Positions 8,601-16,328 of a stretch of 56,576 nt of DNA are shown one piece after another. The notes beneath the pieces were generated by a model. It ran no database searches. It saw nothing but the letters and a program-made list of their open reading frames with translations, and had not been told where the DNA came from. Made by a program: the position numbers and the translations under genes. This DNA comes from a virus, in the IMG/VR virus record IMGVR_UViG_3300044546_000637, positions 1 through 56,576 of that record; one strand, given 5' to 3'. How positions within the stretch are numbered: position 1 is the first letter of the stretch; each line of letters starts with the position of its first letter.

Positions 8601-11600
8601 TAGGAATTGTCTGTAATTTTGTAGATTGTGTTAGAAAACTTGTTAATATATCTTTGTTTATTTTTTTATCTATCCCAACGCCTTCAACGCCCCCCATTGC
8701 TCGGAGTACGTTTAATATATTTTGTATTTCTGACTCACTTAAACCATTAGCATCCCCGCTGCTAGATGTTACTCCTAAACTGTTAGCTTGATTTAAAACT
8801 TGTAGTTCAAGGGATTGTTGTTCTTTAGCTTCTTCTCCTTTTGTTTTTGCATCCCCCAATAAACCTAAAATCTTTTCCGCAGTTAATTCTTCTCCTGTTT
8901 TTTTGGCCTGATCGCCCAATTCTTTTAATTGCTTGGAAAATCTTTCTCCTTCTGTTTCTAGTGAACTTATATATTTGCCTATTACTGGAGCTAAATTAGC
9001 AAAAGCAGATGTCGCAACGCTTACTACGGCAACCAAAGGATTTATTTTCGTGCCTATAAAAGAAAGCCCCGTAAACACGGTCCCTAAAACTCCTCCAGCA
9101 GCTTCTAAACTCATTGCAGCTCCTGATCCTTCTTTAGCTAAAGATTGCATTGCTGATGTAGCTCCTACTGCTGCCGCTTGTAATGCGAAAAATTTTGTAG
9201 GATTAAATTCTTGTGGCTCTTTATTTGCTTTGCTTGTTTTTGAAACAGGTACTCCTTCTAAACTTGGGAATGGCAAATTTTTTATATTTGCCGCTGGACT
9301 TGATTTTATTTTAGATATAAAACTTTCAGTATTTGTTAAAAGATTTTTTTGCGCAGTTTCGTTTAACCCGTAAGTCACAGATAAAGACTTTATCTTTTCT
9401 ATTAAATTATTTTCGTTAATTGATCCATTTCTATAAGCTATCTGACTTAAAATAATTTCTTTAGTTAGTTTGTTCTTTGCGTCGCTTAAAATATTAGATG
9501 ACTCTATTTCTTTTTTTTGTCCTGCAATTGAATCTAACTCTTTTAGTGCGGCTCTTTTATCTTTTCTATTACCCCCAAACATTCCTGAGCCTTGAGCTGG
9601 TTTATCGTCGGCAAAATTTGGAATCTTCCCATCTGGTTCGTCTCTTGTGTTAATGACGGCAAATCCTTCTGGATTTTTTCCATTTTTTAATCTTGCGTCT
9701 TTTGTGATGCGGATTTGAGAAGGATCTAATCCAGCCGCCATTTCTCTTTCAACGGCAGCTTTTAATGGGTCTGCAAAGTTAGGAATGTAACCTAATGAAG
9801 CGGCTCCTGTTTGAAAAGACTCAGGATCAATAATAGCGTTTTCTTCTAAATTCGCCTTTACCATTATGCTGGACATTTTTTTGCCCGCATTATTTTTTAG
9901 CATACCTACTTTTTTAACAGCGCCAGGATCAGTTCTAATTTCATCAAATAAACTTAAAAGTTTTGTAGATTGTTTTCCTTCTTTTAAAATTGTCCCCAAT
10001 GTTTGTTTAATCTCTGATTGTCCTTGTTTTGGATTATTGTCAAAAGCTTTATAAAAAAGAGTTGCTCCATCAATTTGTGAAGTTTCGTTAAGCGAAATAG
10101 ATTGTCTATTAGCTTTTGTTGCCTTTATTATTTTATCTGGAGCGGTATCTTGGTTGCCGTTTATTAATTTGGCTAATATACTTTTTCTAGCGTACTCATT
10201 AAAATTAAGTTTAAGATCTCCCCAAGATCCTTTAACACCTAAAGCATTTTTTTTGTCTTGAGGGGCTTTATCTAAATCGCCAGGATAAAAATCAAAAATT
10301 GCGTTCGATCCTCTTGTTTCAGGCACGCCCAAATAATCACGGACTCTTTCTTCAAAATCATCTCCAGCTATAGTAGATGCTGGTCTAACTCCTATTTCAT
10401 TAGCAAAATTTGGAACGTATCCACCAGCTGCTCCGAGTTTTTTAGCTCCAGCAGGAAGGCCAAATGATCTAATCATATCTTGGTTAAAGATAGCCGATCC
10501 ACCGTTAGCGTAATTAGGCACAATATACTCGCTAGTATTAGCGATCATTGTTCCCTTTTTGCCGCCACCAAAAGCAAAATTTGGAATAGAAACTACTTTA
10601 GATGAAGAGCTAGCTCCTCCAACTCCACGGCTAACATCGGCGGCTTCTTGAGCTGGTAAATATCCAGATGAGCCTTTCTTTACAAGTTTCCCTGATGTCG
10701 CGCTAAATCCACCTGTTTGAATAGCTGGGGCAAGAGCGACAGATATATCTCTAACCTTTTTTAAAGCAATTTCTTGATCATTATAAATTTTCAACAAAGC
10801 TTTTTCTTGCGCTTTTCTATCTCCAGCAAGAGAGTTCATCCGCTGCATTACGCTTTCGTTACTAATCAATGTATTATATACCGCTTGCTCTAAAGCCTCT
10901 CTTTCTTTTACTTTAGAATTTAATCCTAGAATAGTCTGTAAAGATTCAGCCCCGAACTGAATAATATTTTTTGTTAATATTACAAACAAAGCAGTCAATA
11001 CAGGAATACCTACTTTAAAAAACACTCCTCCTAAGCCGCTAATTAAACCTTTTGCTATATTTCCCCCAATTCCTTCTGAATCTATAACACTATTAATTGA
11101 CGATACTAAATCCCCGAAAAAGTTTAACAAACCTTTTAAATTATCCGATACTCCAATTCGTCCTATTGAATTTGCTAATTTATCCGTGGAAACAGAAACG
11201 CTATTGATTATCGCATCTAGCGATTTATTTAATTCTATTTGTCTTTGATAAGCTTCACTACTTGCATTAGAAGATGTTGTTTTTGATTTATCAAATTGAC
11301 TTTCCGCAGAATTTAAATCTTGAAGTAAAGCATTTAAAATGTTGATGTTGTATTTGCTACCTACCGCTTCTAATGCTTGAATTTTTTCTGTGCCAGATAG
11401 AGTATTTAAAGTTGACGCCAATTCTTTAAGGATTGGAACGACTGGTCTTACGTTGCCAGCAGCATCTACCGAAGAAATGCCTATTTTTTGTAAAGCTTGA
11501 ATCGTATCTTCAGATCTGATTCTTGTGAAAATAGATTTAAATGCGTTACCAATTACAGCGCCACCACGCGCAGTCTTTTCTTGAACGGCTGTAATTATGC

Positions 11601-12303
11601 CGTTTAATTCGTCAAAAGATACGCCAACATCTTGAGCGATAGATCCAGCGCGAGATAAACCGTTAGCTAAATCAGCAGCAGAAACGGCGAATTTGCTATC
11701 TACGGCGACTAATTTATTTAAAATCTCTGAGGTTGTTAATCCTGAACTGCCGAAAGAATTTACCGCAGCAGTTAAAACATCAACAGCATCAGCCGCGCTT
11801 AAAGAAGTGAATCTAGCCAGCGTTAAAGCATCGTTAGTTCTAGATAAGGTTTCCTGCAAACTTAAACCTTGACGAGAGAATTCAACGGCGGCTTCGCTTG
11901 CTATTTTAAATGATTGTCCAGTATTTTTCGCCAATTCAAAAAGACTATCACCGAAACGATTAAGCTCATCTCCGCTTTTTCCGCTAACGGCACCGATTTG
12001 AGCTAAACTTTTTTGGACTTCTATTGTCGTTGTTACAAGGCTTGCAAAGGCGTTTTGAATACCGTTTATGATACCTACCGAAGCGCCGAAGGCGATAACA
12101 CGAGCATTAGATGCTGCGATAGACTTTTCAAACTCTGTAGCAAGCCCAGTAACCCTTCCAAGTGGCTGAGATAATTTTCCTAATGACCCTTCATTTAATT
12201 TAACATTAGCTTGTATATTAAGCGGCTTAAGCGCCTTTTCTTGCGCTTGAACAGACTCATTAATACCAGTAACTTTTCCTTGAATTGATAGTATGTTTGC
12301 CAT
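5614..12303 (-). CDS. Tape measure protein with TP901-type core and embedded PNFA-flanked nuclease-like domain
   Basis: At 2229 residues this is the largest gene in the window, and its length should set tail length. Residues about 60-330 are a TP901-type tape measure core, including a 'GGAVIGNAFKSIFTRI' element. Predicted membrane segments lie near residues 425-445 and 1071-1105, and long charged coiled-coil stretches occupy about 1150-1800. Between about 570 and 895 are five IPNFA/VPNYA-type motifs. Between the third and fourth lies a segment with a PD-(D/E)xK-like signature (FEE 650-652, D671, D696-x-K698). Two copies of a 'DD(V/I)PA(M/L)L..GEYVM' module sit near residues 1880 and 2110. It is preceded by the probable chaperone pair. 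The tape measure role is firm; the nuclease domain is an inference from motif spacing. Confidence 0.92.
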   Translation of the reverse strand: MANILSIQGKVTGINESVQAQEKALKPLNIQANVKLNEGSLGKLSQPLGRVTGLATEFEKSIAASNARVIAFGASVGIINGIQNAFASLVTTTIEVQKSLAQIGAVSGKSGDELNRFGDSLFELAKNTGQSFKIASEAAVEFSRQGLSLQETLSRTNDALTLARFTSLSAADAVDVLTAAVNSFGSSGLTTSEILNKLVAVDSKFAVSAADLANGLSRAGSIAQDVGVSFDELNGIITAVQEKTARGGAVIGNAFKSIFTRIRSEDTIQALQKIGISSVDAAGNVRPVVPILKELASTLNTLSGTEKIQALEAVGSKYNINILNALLQDLNSAESQFDKSKTTSSNASSEAYQRQIELNKSLDAIINSVSVSTDKLANSIGRIGVSDNLKGLLNFFGDLVSSINSVIDSEGIGGNIAKGLISGLGGVFFKVGIPVLTALFVILTKNIIQFGAESLQTILGLNSKVKEREALEQAVYNTLISNESVMQRMNSLAGDRKAQEKALLKIYNDQEIALKKVRDISVALAPAIQTGGFSATSGKLVKKGSSGYLPAQEAADVSRGVGGASSSSKVVSIPNFAFGGGKKGTMIANTSEYIVPNYANGGSAIFNQDMIRSFGLPAGAKKLGAAGGYVPNFANEIGVRPASTIAGDDFEERVRDYLGVPETRGSNAIFDFYPGDLDKAPQDKKNALGVKGSWGDLKLNFNEYARKSILAKLINGNQDTAPDKIIKATKANRQSISLNETSQIDGATLFYKAFDNNPKQGQSEIKQTLGTILKEGKQSTKLLSLFDEIRTDPGAVKKVGMLKNNAGKKMSSIMVKANLEENAIIDPESFQTGAASLGYIPNFADPLKAAVEREMAAGLDPSQIRITKDARLKNGKNPEGFAVINTRDEPDGKIPNFADDKPAQGSGMFGGNRKDKRAALKELDSIAGQKKEIESSNILSDAKNKLTKEIILSQIAYRNGSINENNLIEKIKSLSVTYGLNETAQKNLLTNTESFISKIKSSPAANIKNLPFPSLEGVPVSKTSKANKEPQEFNPTKFFALQAAAVGATSAMQSLAKEGSGAAMSLEAAGGVLGTVFTGLSFIGTKINPLVAVVSVATSAFANLAPVIGKYISSLETEGERFSKQLKELGDQAKKTGEELTAEKILGLLGDAKTKGEEAKEQQSLELQVLNQANSLGVTSSSGDANGLSESEIQNILNVLRAMGGVEGVGIDKKINKDILTSFLTQSTKLQTIPSPELGEELKVRKFDLNAFREVSRRPLEEVVAKAKKRAETNIDLRESGGVRELQKREVILARQAEQEFLINDAYQRRINTLDEESKKLRENNSILTEKQKIEKELINSQQRINAEAKKERELSILSVRTSLQKAKEQGSLVSYKPLVKNSPFINRESYDQESNFNIKSILNSDFSRPSSVARKGSISALENPFVNNRKIPIPRYGDDLGKDAKGPLENLSDDTIKQILSKINQGEGQQAAASLIPGFAKASIESQTKVLDSLKPAAESLRKADIGEANRLFKAAIEKAIPQTDKNAKEIEGLNSIIANSTQANELYAQNVELAAQKYEIDAKNKAISARIEVDNMAKNAKVDDELTAFKKVTLEQYKTGYTEDVKRANIAKKLTDAEDALVRSENDKNENNKVDVALTRQRFGAERNEIRRKITIQDAYNSQISQLALDQKVADELRLEKSSLIDATRKLTAQYNNLAAVTENEKTKISNQLGSEIISTISKGDAYSGTSINLREQAKASVLKQNLKGKEFKDLSLEERSNLTTGKANTIGQNLRIEGSGLLDEAKTFQQILGQDTPKALADGLTEAMKVGLSGADNIGEALQNVAKSFLQTIQSAMLESASKNIVGSFTAAIGGSQGGYVKKFATGGMVTGGSGIRDDVPAMLSAGEYVMRKSAVQKYGAENIAKMNDGGIFLPGVRGGSAISGYDQLSKFANQTTTSGATDILQGTGSTAYANLEDQSSRLSRFGLMNEDTIKGEVTSAQQQGLDLIAKREAYRTQQRKAMQQQIISTVASIAVAYGAGKLRSAMKTKPTTKLDYGQNNFKGGIENLNNTVLNNQGLANAIPNDKFESLYFNSAPRVGVGNAIGYRGGAYGGMIAGFNNGGGPTDDIPALLMGGEYVMNRATTRKYGKQYLDSMNTGRARFADGGEVGMDATVESSDSKAKIDSKTGTAVNISINVSGSSSSSESQGQTSQGGVDYKKMGERIKAVVLETINEEKRLGGALRSR

Positions 12304-12313
12304 CCTTTAACCT

Positions 12314-12334
12314 TTTGAGTATTTTACACTCAAA
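12314..12334 (-). promoter_or_regulatory. Small inverted repeat in the leader of the tape measure gene
   Basis: A 7-base stem, TTTGAGT / ACTCAAA, with a 7-base loop fills the 33-base gap between the upstream stop and the tape measure start. The loop itself holds the GTGTAAA-type motif seen upstream of other structural genes. It lacks a following T-run, so it is a possible translational or processing element rather than a terminator. Confidence 0.3.
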
Positions 12335-12336
12335 GA

Positions 12337-13329
12337 TTAACCTTCGCCATGTAATTTCATTAGCTCTTCCATATTAAGAGTTTTTTTCTCTTTCATCAAC
12401 TTATTAAGAGAAGTGCCCTTCATGTTGTTATCGTCCATATCTTCTTTACTTGCGCCGAATACCATAGATGCGCTAACATCTCCTTTTGGAGCGTGTTTAG
12501 AATCAAAGTCTTTTTTAGCGGTAGATTTGTCCTTATACGCTAGTAAAGCTTCAGGGTCTTTTCTAATATTGTCAGGAATATTCTCTACATTGTCAAATAT
12601 ACTCTTAAATATCTTACCATACATTATAATTCTTACTTGAAAATCAGTAAGTTTTACCATAGGCAAACCAAAGAATTCTGTCGGATAATCAAGTACCAAA
12701 AAATATTGATTAAAGAAGTCCATCAGAACAGTTTTCTGGATATTAATATCCATAAAGTCGTGCATGAATGTGTTATAAAGCAAGATAAACTCTACTAATT
12801 CCTCGTAAGACATATCCTCAAAGTCTTGTATCGAAAAAAATTTTTGTTTCAATTCTTCGTCTTTGTAAAAAGACTCGTAAATAATATAGTCGCTCGATCT
12901 ATTTGAAGCGTACTCTTCTACAGTTTTTCCTAAAACGCTTCTTCTTTCTGTTAATTTAGCTATCAACTTTTCTTTTTGCTCGTCTATTACTTTCTGAATC
13001 TCTTTAATCTCTAAAGATTTAAAAAGATTTTTTTTAGTAACATTCAACCGTTCAATATAAGATTGAATTTTAGCGATTTCTGCTTCATCGTTATCGCTCC
13101 AAAAACCTTCTTTTTTTGCAGTTTCCAACGACTGTTCTTCTGTAGGTATCCCCTTATCTACCGCTATCTTATGAAACTGTTTGTACCTTAAATCAAAAAT
13201 AGCTTTTTCATTGCAGCCTAAATGCTTAACAAAAATAGGGCTACTACGGTATTCAGCCGTTGAGTAGCCCTTAATGATTTCTGTAAACCTAATAAATAGG
13301 TCTATTTCACTCAAATTTTCCCGCTGCAA
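12337..13329 (-). CDS. Probable tail assembly chaperone, downstream half (gpT-like by position)
   Basis: The open frame is 330 residues but has no ATG start: the first possible start is TTG at 13329, and another TTG lies at the LSEIDLF segment. The sequence looks genuine from 'LSEIDLFIRFTEIIKGYST' on. It is acidic and helical, with a coiled coil near residues 85-130. It overlaps the preceding gene by 23 bases and lies directly upstream of the tape measure, exactly where many siphophages and myophages have a frameshift-expressed chaperone extension. A GGGAAAA heptamer sits in the overlap. I do not recognise the sequence family itself; function rests on position and expression layout. Confidence 0.55.
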   Translation of the reverse strand: MQRENLSEIDLFIRFTEIIKGYSTAEYRSSPIFVKHLGCNEKAIFDLRYKQFHKIAVDKGIPTEEQSLETAKKEGFWSDNDEAEIAKIQSYIERLNVTKKNLFKSLEIKEIQKVIDEQKEKLIAKLTERRSVLGKTVEEYASNRSSDYIIYESFYKDEELKQKFFSIQDFEDMSYEELVEFILLYNTFMHDFMDINIQKTVLMDFFNQYFLVLDYPTEFFGLPMVKLTDFQVRIIMYGKIFKSIFDNVENIPDNIRKDPEALLAYKDKSTAKKDFDSKHAPKGDVSASMVFGASKEDMDDNNMKGTSLNKLMKEKKTLNMEELMKLHGEG

Positions 13330-14041
13330 TGTCTTCGTCTAGTTTTTTGAAGTCGTCTTTAGAAACTGTTTTACTGAAATACCAAAAAGAAGTGAACGTA
13401 ATCAGTTTAGTGTAAACCTTTGTGAACAGCGGATCGCCGTTTTCATCGAGATCCGAAAGAGAGTCTAGTTTTTGTTCGTACGTTGATCCTTTAAACATTG
13501 GTTCGATTGGCCCATTCGCAACTTGCTTATGAGTCATATTCAAACAGAACCAGCGAATAACGCTGTTTTGCGCAATAGTATCAGCGGTATTGTTAAAGAA
13601 GGAAAGATAAACAGTTTCAAGATCAACAGCTTCTTTTCTCAGAACTGCGATTTGTTGAAGAACGTCGTTTTTCTCTAAAGATTCAGAGCCATCTTCTGTT
13701 TTCATCAACATATACTTTTGTTGTAATTTACCAATTGCGGCGTAAAGACTACTTAAACGCTGTGAGTCGTCTTGTGAAGAAAGACCTCCAGTATCAGAAT
13801 ACTTTTTAAGCAACATACCTTTTGTGAGAATGCCTTTCTTTACGCAGTTAGAAAGCTCAATGCTGAATTGAAGATCAGAGTCTTCAATATCTCTGCGCGA
13901 CGGCTGCTTAAAAACTACGCGATGCGGAACTTCTTCTGTTACTTTTTTAGTAATAGTAATGGTCTGACCATTTTCTTCTTTTGTTTCTGTGACATCAACT
14001 TCTTTTGGAAGCATGACTGTGAAATCGAATAATTCTTTCAT
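13307..14041 (-). CDS. Probable tail assembly chaperone, upstream half (gpG-like by position)
   Basis: The 244-residue protein starts at an ATG that overlaps the previous stop (ATGA). The N-terminus reads like a beta-rich tail chaperone domain ('MKELFDFTVMLPKEVDV', 'PHRVVFKQPSRRDIEDSD'), followed by mostly helical sequence. It ends in '..AAGKFE' with the codons GCG GGA AAA TTT GAG TGA, which contain a GGGAAAA slippery heptamer in the canonical X-XXY-YYZ phase. Together with the next gene, which lacks an ATG, this suggests a recoding event that makes a longer fusion protein. Position between the small tail genes and the tape measure supports a chaperone role; homology was not tested. Confidence 0.55.
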   Translation of the reverse strand: MKELFDFTVMLPKEVDVTETKEENGQTITITKKVTEEVPHRVVFKQPSRRDIEDSDLQFSIELSNCVKKGILTKGMLLKKYSDTGGLSSQDDSQRLSSLYAAIGKLQQKYMLMKTEDGSESLEKNDVLQQIAVLRKEAVDLETVYLSFFNNTADTIAQNSVIRWFCLNMTHKQVANGPIEPMFKGSTYEQKLDSLSDLDENGDPLFTKVYTKLITFTSFWYFSKTVSKDDFKKLDEDIAAGKFE

Positions 14042-14334
14042 TGTTTAAATGTGTGTTGAAATTCTACTCTGATAACTTCCAAATCGGAAGACATCTTTCT
14101 GATTGATTCGTTGCCCATGTCTAGCACGCGCTTGCGTAACCAACTCATTTGATCTTCGTCTAAATAGTTTGCTTGGCGCACAACTGGCTTAAAAGAATCT
14201 GGGGCAGAGGTGTATAGCAGAGCAAATTGCCTATCATGTTCATGCTTAATATCTTCTAAAATACCAAGCATCCTCTTGAACAGATCAGAGGTGTTCACCT
14301 TAACTTTATCATTTAAATATTCTTTGCCTGTCAT
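14038..14334 (-). CDS. Small phage protein upstream of the tail chaperone pair, function unknown
   Basis: This 98-residue charged, helical protein (MTGKEYLNDKVKVNTSD...) starts at 14334 with a good AAAGGA site six to seven bases upstream. It shares an ATGA overlap with the next gene, so it is the first gene of the leftward tail transcript. It contains a 'YLDEDQMSWLRKRVLDMGNESI' helix pair. I do not recognise it. Its place suggests a small tail assembly or regulatory factor. Confidence 0.6.
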   Translation of the reverse strand: MTGKEYLNDKVKVNTSDLFKRMLGILEDIKHEHDRQFALLYTSAPDSFKPVVRQANYLDEDQMSWLRKRVLDMGNESIRKMSSDLEVIRVEFQHTFKQ

Positions 14335-14372
14335 ATCCTTTTGCCTTATTATATATTACATTTAAAATCCAA

Positions 14373-14380
14373 AGTGTAAA
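14373..14380 (+). promoter_or_regulatory. AGTGTAAA motif upstream of the rightward head-tail island
   Basis: AGTGTAAA followed by GTAAAAT lies 7 bases before the ATG at 14388, inside a 53-base gap between divergent genes. Similar (A/G)TGTAAA motifs stand upstream of several other structural genes. It could be part of a late promoter, or a translational enhancer at this short distance. Confidence 0.3.
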
Positions 14381-14387
14381 GTAAAAT

Positions 14388-14840
14388 ATGGCGACTTCAT
14401 ACATTTCTGCTACACAGAAATCTTTTATTAATTCCGCAATGGATGATATCCATGAAACATTTTCGCGTGAAATTACTGTTATCATGAATCCAACAGTTGT
14501 TATCATATCTACTTCTCCTACCTACAACAGCTTCTACAAGAGAGATTTAGATAACACAGCATACAGTAGCTTAACTCCTCAGTCGTTTACATTTAAAGCT
14601 AGAATCAAGTATGTTTCAAATGAACAAAGCGTGTTTCCGGGTACCTTAGATCAACAAAAAGTTATTTATCCAACAGGCTCTGTTAAAATCAAAGTTCAGT
14701 ATGATGCTTATGTTAAACTAAAAGAAGCTAGAAAAGTTGATCTTGATGGGCGCAGATATTCTATAGCTTCTGATTACAAGCCTTATGGTATGTTTGGCCC
14801 ACAATACTATTCTTTCTTACTGTCTCCTGTTGACGAATAA
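14388..14840 (+). CDS. Putative head-tail connector / head closure protein
   Basis: The 150-residue protein (MATSYISATQKSF...) is beta-rich in its second half ('FTFKARIKYVSNEQ', 'GSVKIKVQYDAYVKL') with short helices at the start, as in small head-closure (stopper) proteins. It opens a four-gene rightward run that ends with the major tail tube protein, an order (closure, completion, terminator, tube) seen in many siphophages. The 'DLDGRRYSIASDYKPYGMFGPQYYSFLL' end also fits a connector, which often has a '(V)DG..Y.V....P.G....YY.V.L' pattern. The assignment is inferred from order and composition. Confidence 0.5.
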   Translation: MATSYISATQKSFINSAMDDIHETFSREITVIMNPTVVIISTSPTYNSFYKRDLDNTAYSSLTPQSFTFKARIKYVSNEQSVFPGTLDQQKVIYPTGSVKIKVQYDAYVKLKEARKVDLDGRRYSIASDYKPYGMFGPQYYSFLLSPVDE

Positions 14841-14843
14841 TTT

Positions 14844-15443
14844 ATGGCGTTTCAATTAGATAAGTCAGTTAAAAGGCAAGTTGCCCAATTAGTTAAAGAA
14901 GATTTCGATAAAAAGATCGAAAGAAGTTTTAATAATATTAAAGCTGAGATGATTAGAGAGCTAATGAATCATGAAATAACTAAAGAGATTTCAATTGGCG
15001 TAGGAGCGTCAAACTCAAGCAACACTTTAGGTGGCTATGGCAATTTGTTTACTTTTATTGGATTTGAAGCTGGCACTTCTCCTATTGACGCTATTAAGCG
15101 AGAATTTGATAAAACAGTTATTAGATTTCGCACATTAACTGATGATGGTCCAATCTGGAACATTTACCTGCCAGCTCCAGAAGACATTTGGGACGTTACT
15201 CCTATGCCTTGGGCCGAAGGCAGAAGCTGGGCCAAAGGCATTGAAACTGGCATTTCTGGCGTAGGTTGGTATCTTTATAATCAAAAGAAAAACTATCCAC
15301 AATCTCGTTCTGGCCCGGCTATTCAAGTTAAATCAAAAATTGCCTCGAAAGTTCGATTTAAAAATGTAAAATATATTAGCGACATTCTCAACCGCTACGA
15401 AAAGAAATTCTCTCAACTAGATGAAACCACAATACCAACATAA
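14844..15443 (+). CDS. Putative tail completion / neck protein
   Basis: The 199-residue protein begins with a basic helical region (KSVKRQVAQLVKEDFDKKIERS), then 'ITKEISIGVGASNSSNTLGGYGNLFTFIGFEAGTSPI', which resembles small neck proteins of the HK97 gp10 class. A Trp/Pro-rich centre ('PEDIWDVTPMPWAEGRSWAKGIETGISGVGWYLY') gives it a distinctive signature. It starts three bases after the previous stop and overlaps the next gene by 23 bases. It probably joins head connector to tail; this is inference. Confidence 0.45.
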   Translation: MAFQLDKSVKRQVAQLVKEDFDKKIERSFNNIKAEMIRELMNHEITKEISIGVGASNSSNTLGGYGNLFTFIGFEAGTSPIDAIKREFDKTVIRFRTLTDDGPIWNIYLPAPEDIWDVTPMPWAEGRSWAKGIETGISGVGWYLYNQKKNYPQSRSGPAIQVKSKIASKVRFKNVKYISDILNRYEKKFSQLDETTIPT

Positions 15444-16266
15444 CGTAGCCACTTCATTCGCTTTGTGGTTTGACCATCACCTTCTTAGCGAAGGCGAAGC
15501 TTTCTCAAATCAAACAGGTAAATTTTATAACTATGAAGATCCAAGAATATCAACTGCCTACAAAGTTTTTGGAAGTTCTCATAAACAATTCGTCTTTGAT
15601 TCCAGTGTATCTGGAGCAATTGTTCCCTCTGGTGTATTCGTCAATTCTGTTTTCAAGCCTAGGGGCGGCGGGTTGGTAATGGATTATCTTAATGGCCGCG
15701 TTTTAACTACTGGAGTTGCCGCCACAGCTAATGTTACAGGAGCTTACTCTGTTAAAGATTTTAGCATCTACATGAGCAATGAAGATGAAGACGATCTTAT
15801 CATTGAGAACAATTTTGACGAAAACCTCAAATTTCCTCGTAGCGGAACTTATATTCAGCCTTACGACGAGATTATTCCTGCTGTTTTCATTGTTTCTGAT
15901 TCTATCAAAAACAAACCTTTCTCTTTTGGCGGCGAAGACGAAACTCGCTCTATTATGAAATGCGTTGTTTTCACTGACAATCCATATCACTTAGATGGGG
16001 TCTTGTCGCTTTTTGCAGACACTCAAAAGAAAGTATTTACCGAAAAAGACTTTGGCGAATATCCTTTAACTGAATACGGCGACCTTAAATCTTATCCGTA
16101 CAATTACAGCGATTACTACGCTAACCCAAATCCTTCTGTTGAGCTGTTTATAGACGACGTTACTGTGTCTAAACTTAAAGACACTAGATCAAGATCGTCT
16201 AATGTAAAAACCTATATTGGCTTTATTGATTTTGAAATCACCCAATATAGATACCCTAGAGCATAA
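15421..16266 (+). CDS. Putative tail terminator / completion protein
   Basis: The 281-residue protein starts inside the end of the previous gene (ATG at 15421). It opens with 'NVATSFALWFDHHLLSEGEAFSN' and ends with 'YIGFIDFEITQYRYPRA', a short conserved-looking C-terminal strand. The middle is beta-rich and acidic ('SNEDEDDLIIENNFDENL'). Immediately upstream of the tail tube gene is the usual position of the tail terminator, although 281 residues is long for that family. I do not recognise the family. Confidence 0.4.
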   Translation: MKPQYQHNVATSFALWFDHHLLSEGEAFSNQTGKFYNYEDPRISTAYKVFGSSHKQFVFDSSVSGAIVPSGVFVNSVFKPRGGGLVMDYLNGRVLTTGVAATANVTGAYSVKDFSIYMSNEDEDDLIIENNFDENLKFPRSGTYIQPYDEIIPAVFIVSDSIKNKPFSFGGEDETRSIMKCVVFTDNPYHLDGVLSLFADTQKKVFTEKDFGEYPLTEYGDLKSYPYNYSDYYANPNPSVELFIDDVTVSKLKDTRSRSSNVKTYIGFIDFEITQYRYPRA

Positions 16267-16288
16267 GGATTCCATTTCTAGGCAAAAG

Positions 16289-16305
16289 AATGTAAAGTAT
16301 TTAAA
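16289..16305 (+). promoter_or_regulatory. ATGTAAA motif upstream of the tail tube gene
   Basis: The segment AATGTAAAGTATTTAAA lies about 25-40 bases before the ATG at 16329. It matches the (A/G)TGTAAA motif found upstream of other structural genes and is followed by a TA-rich stretch that could serve as a late promoter core. Confidence 0.3.
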
Positions 16306-16328
16306 CCTTCTCTTAACTTTTAAAACTT

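Noticed and set aside
13316-13322. Standard -1 frameshift at GGGAAAA
   Set aside because: The -1 frame reaches TGA after one codon, so only -2 or +1 recoding could make a fusion.
14309-14506. Minus-strand frame across the divergent gap
   Set aside because: It reads over the start of the plus-strand connector gene and across the gap; both flanking genes are better supported.
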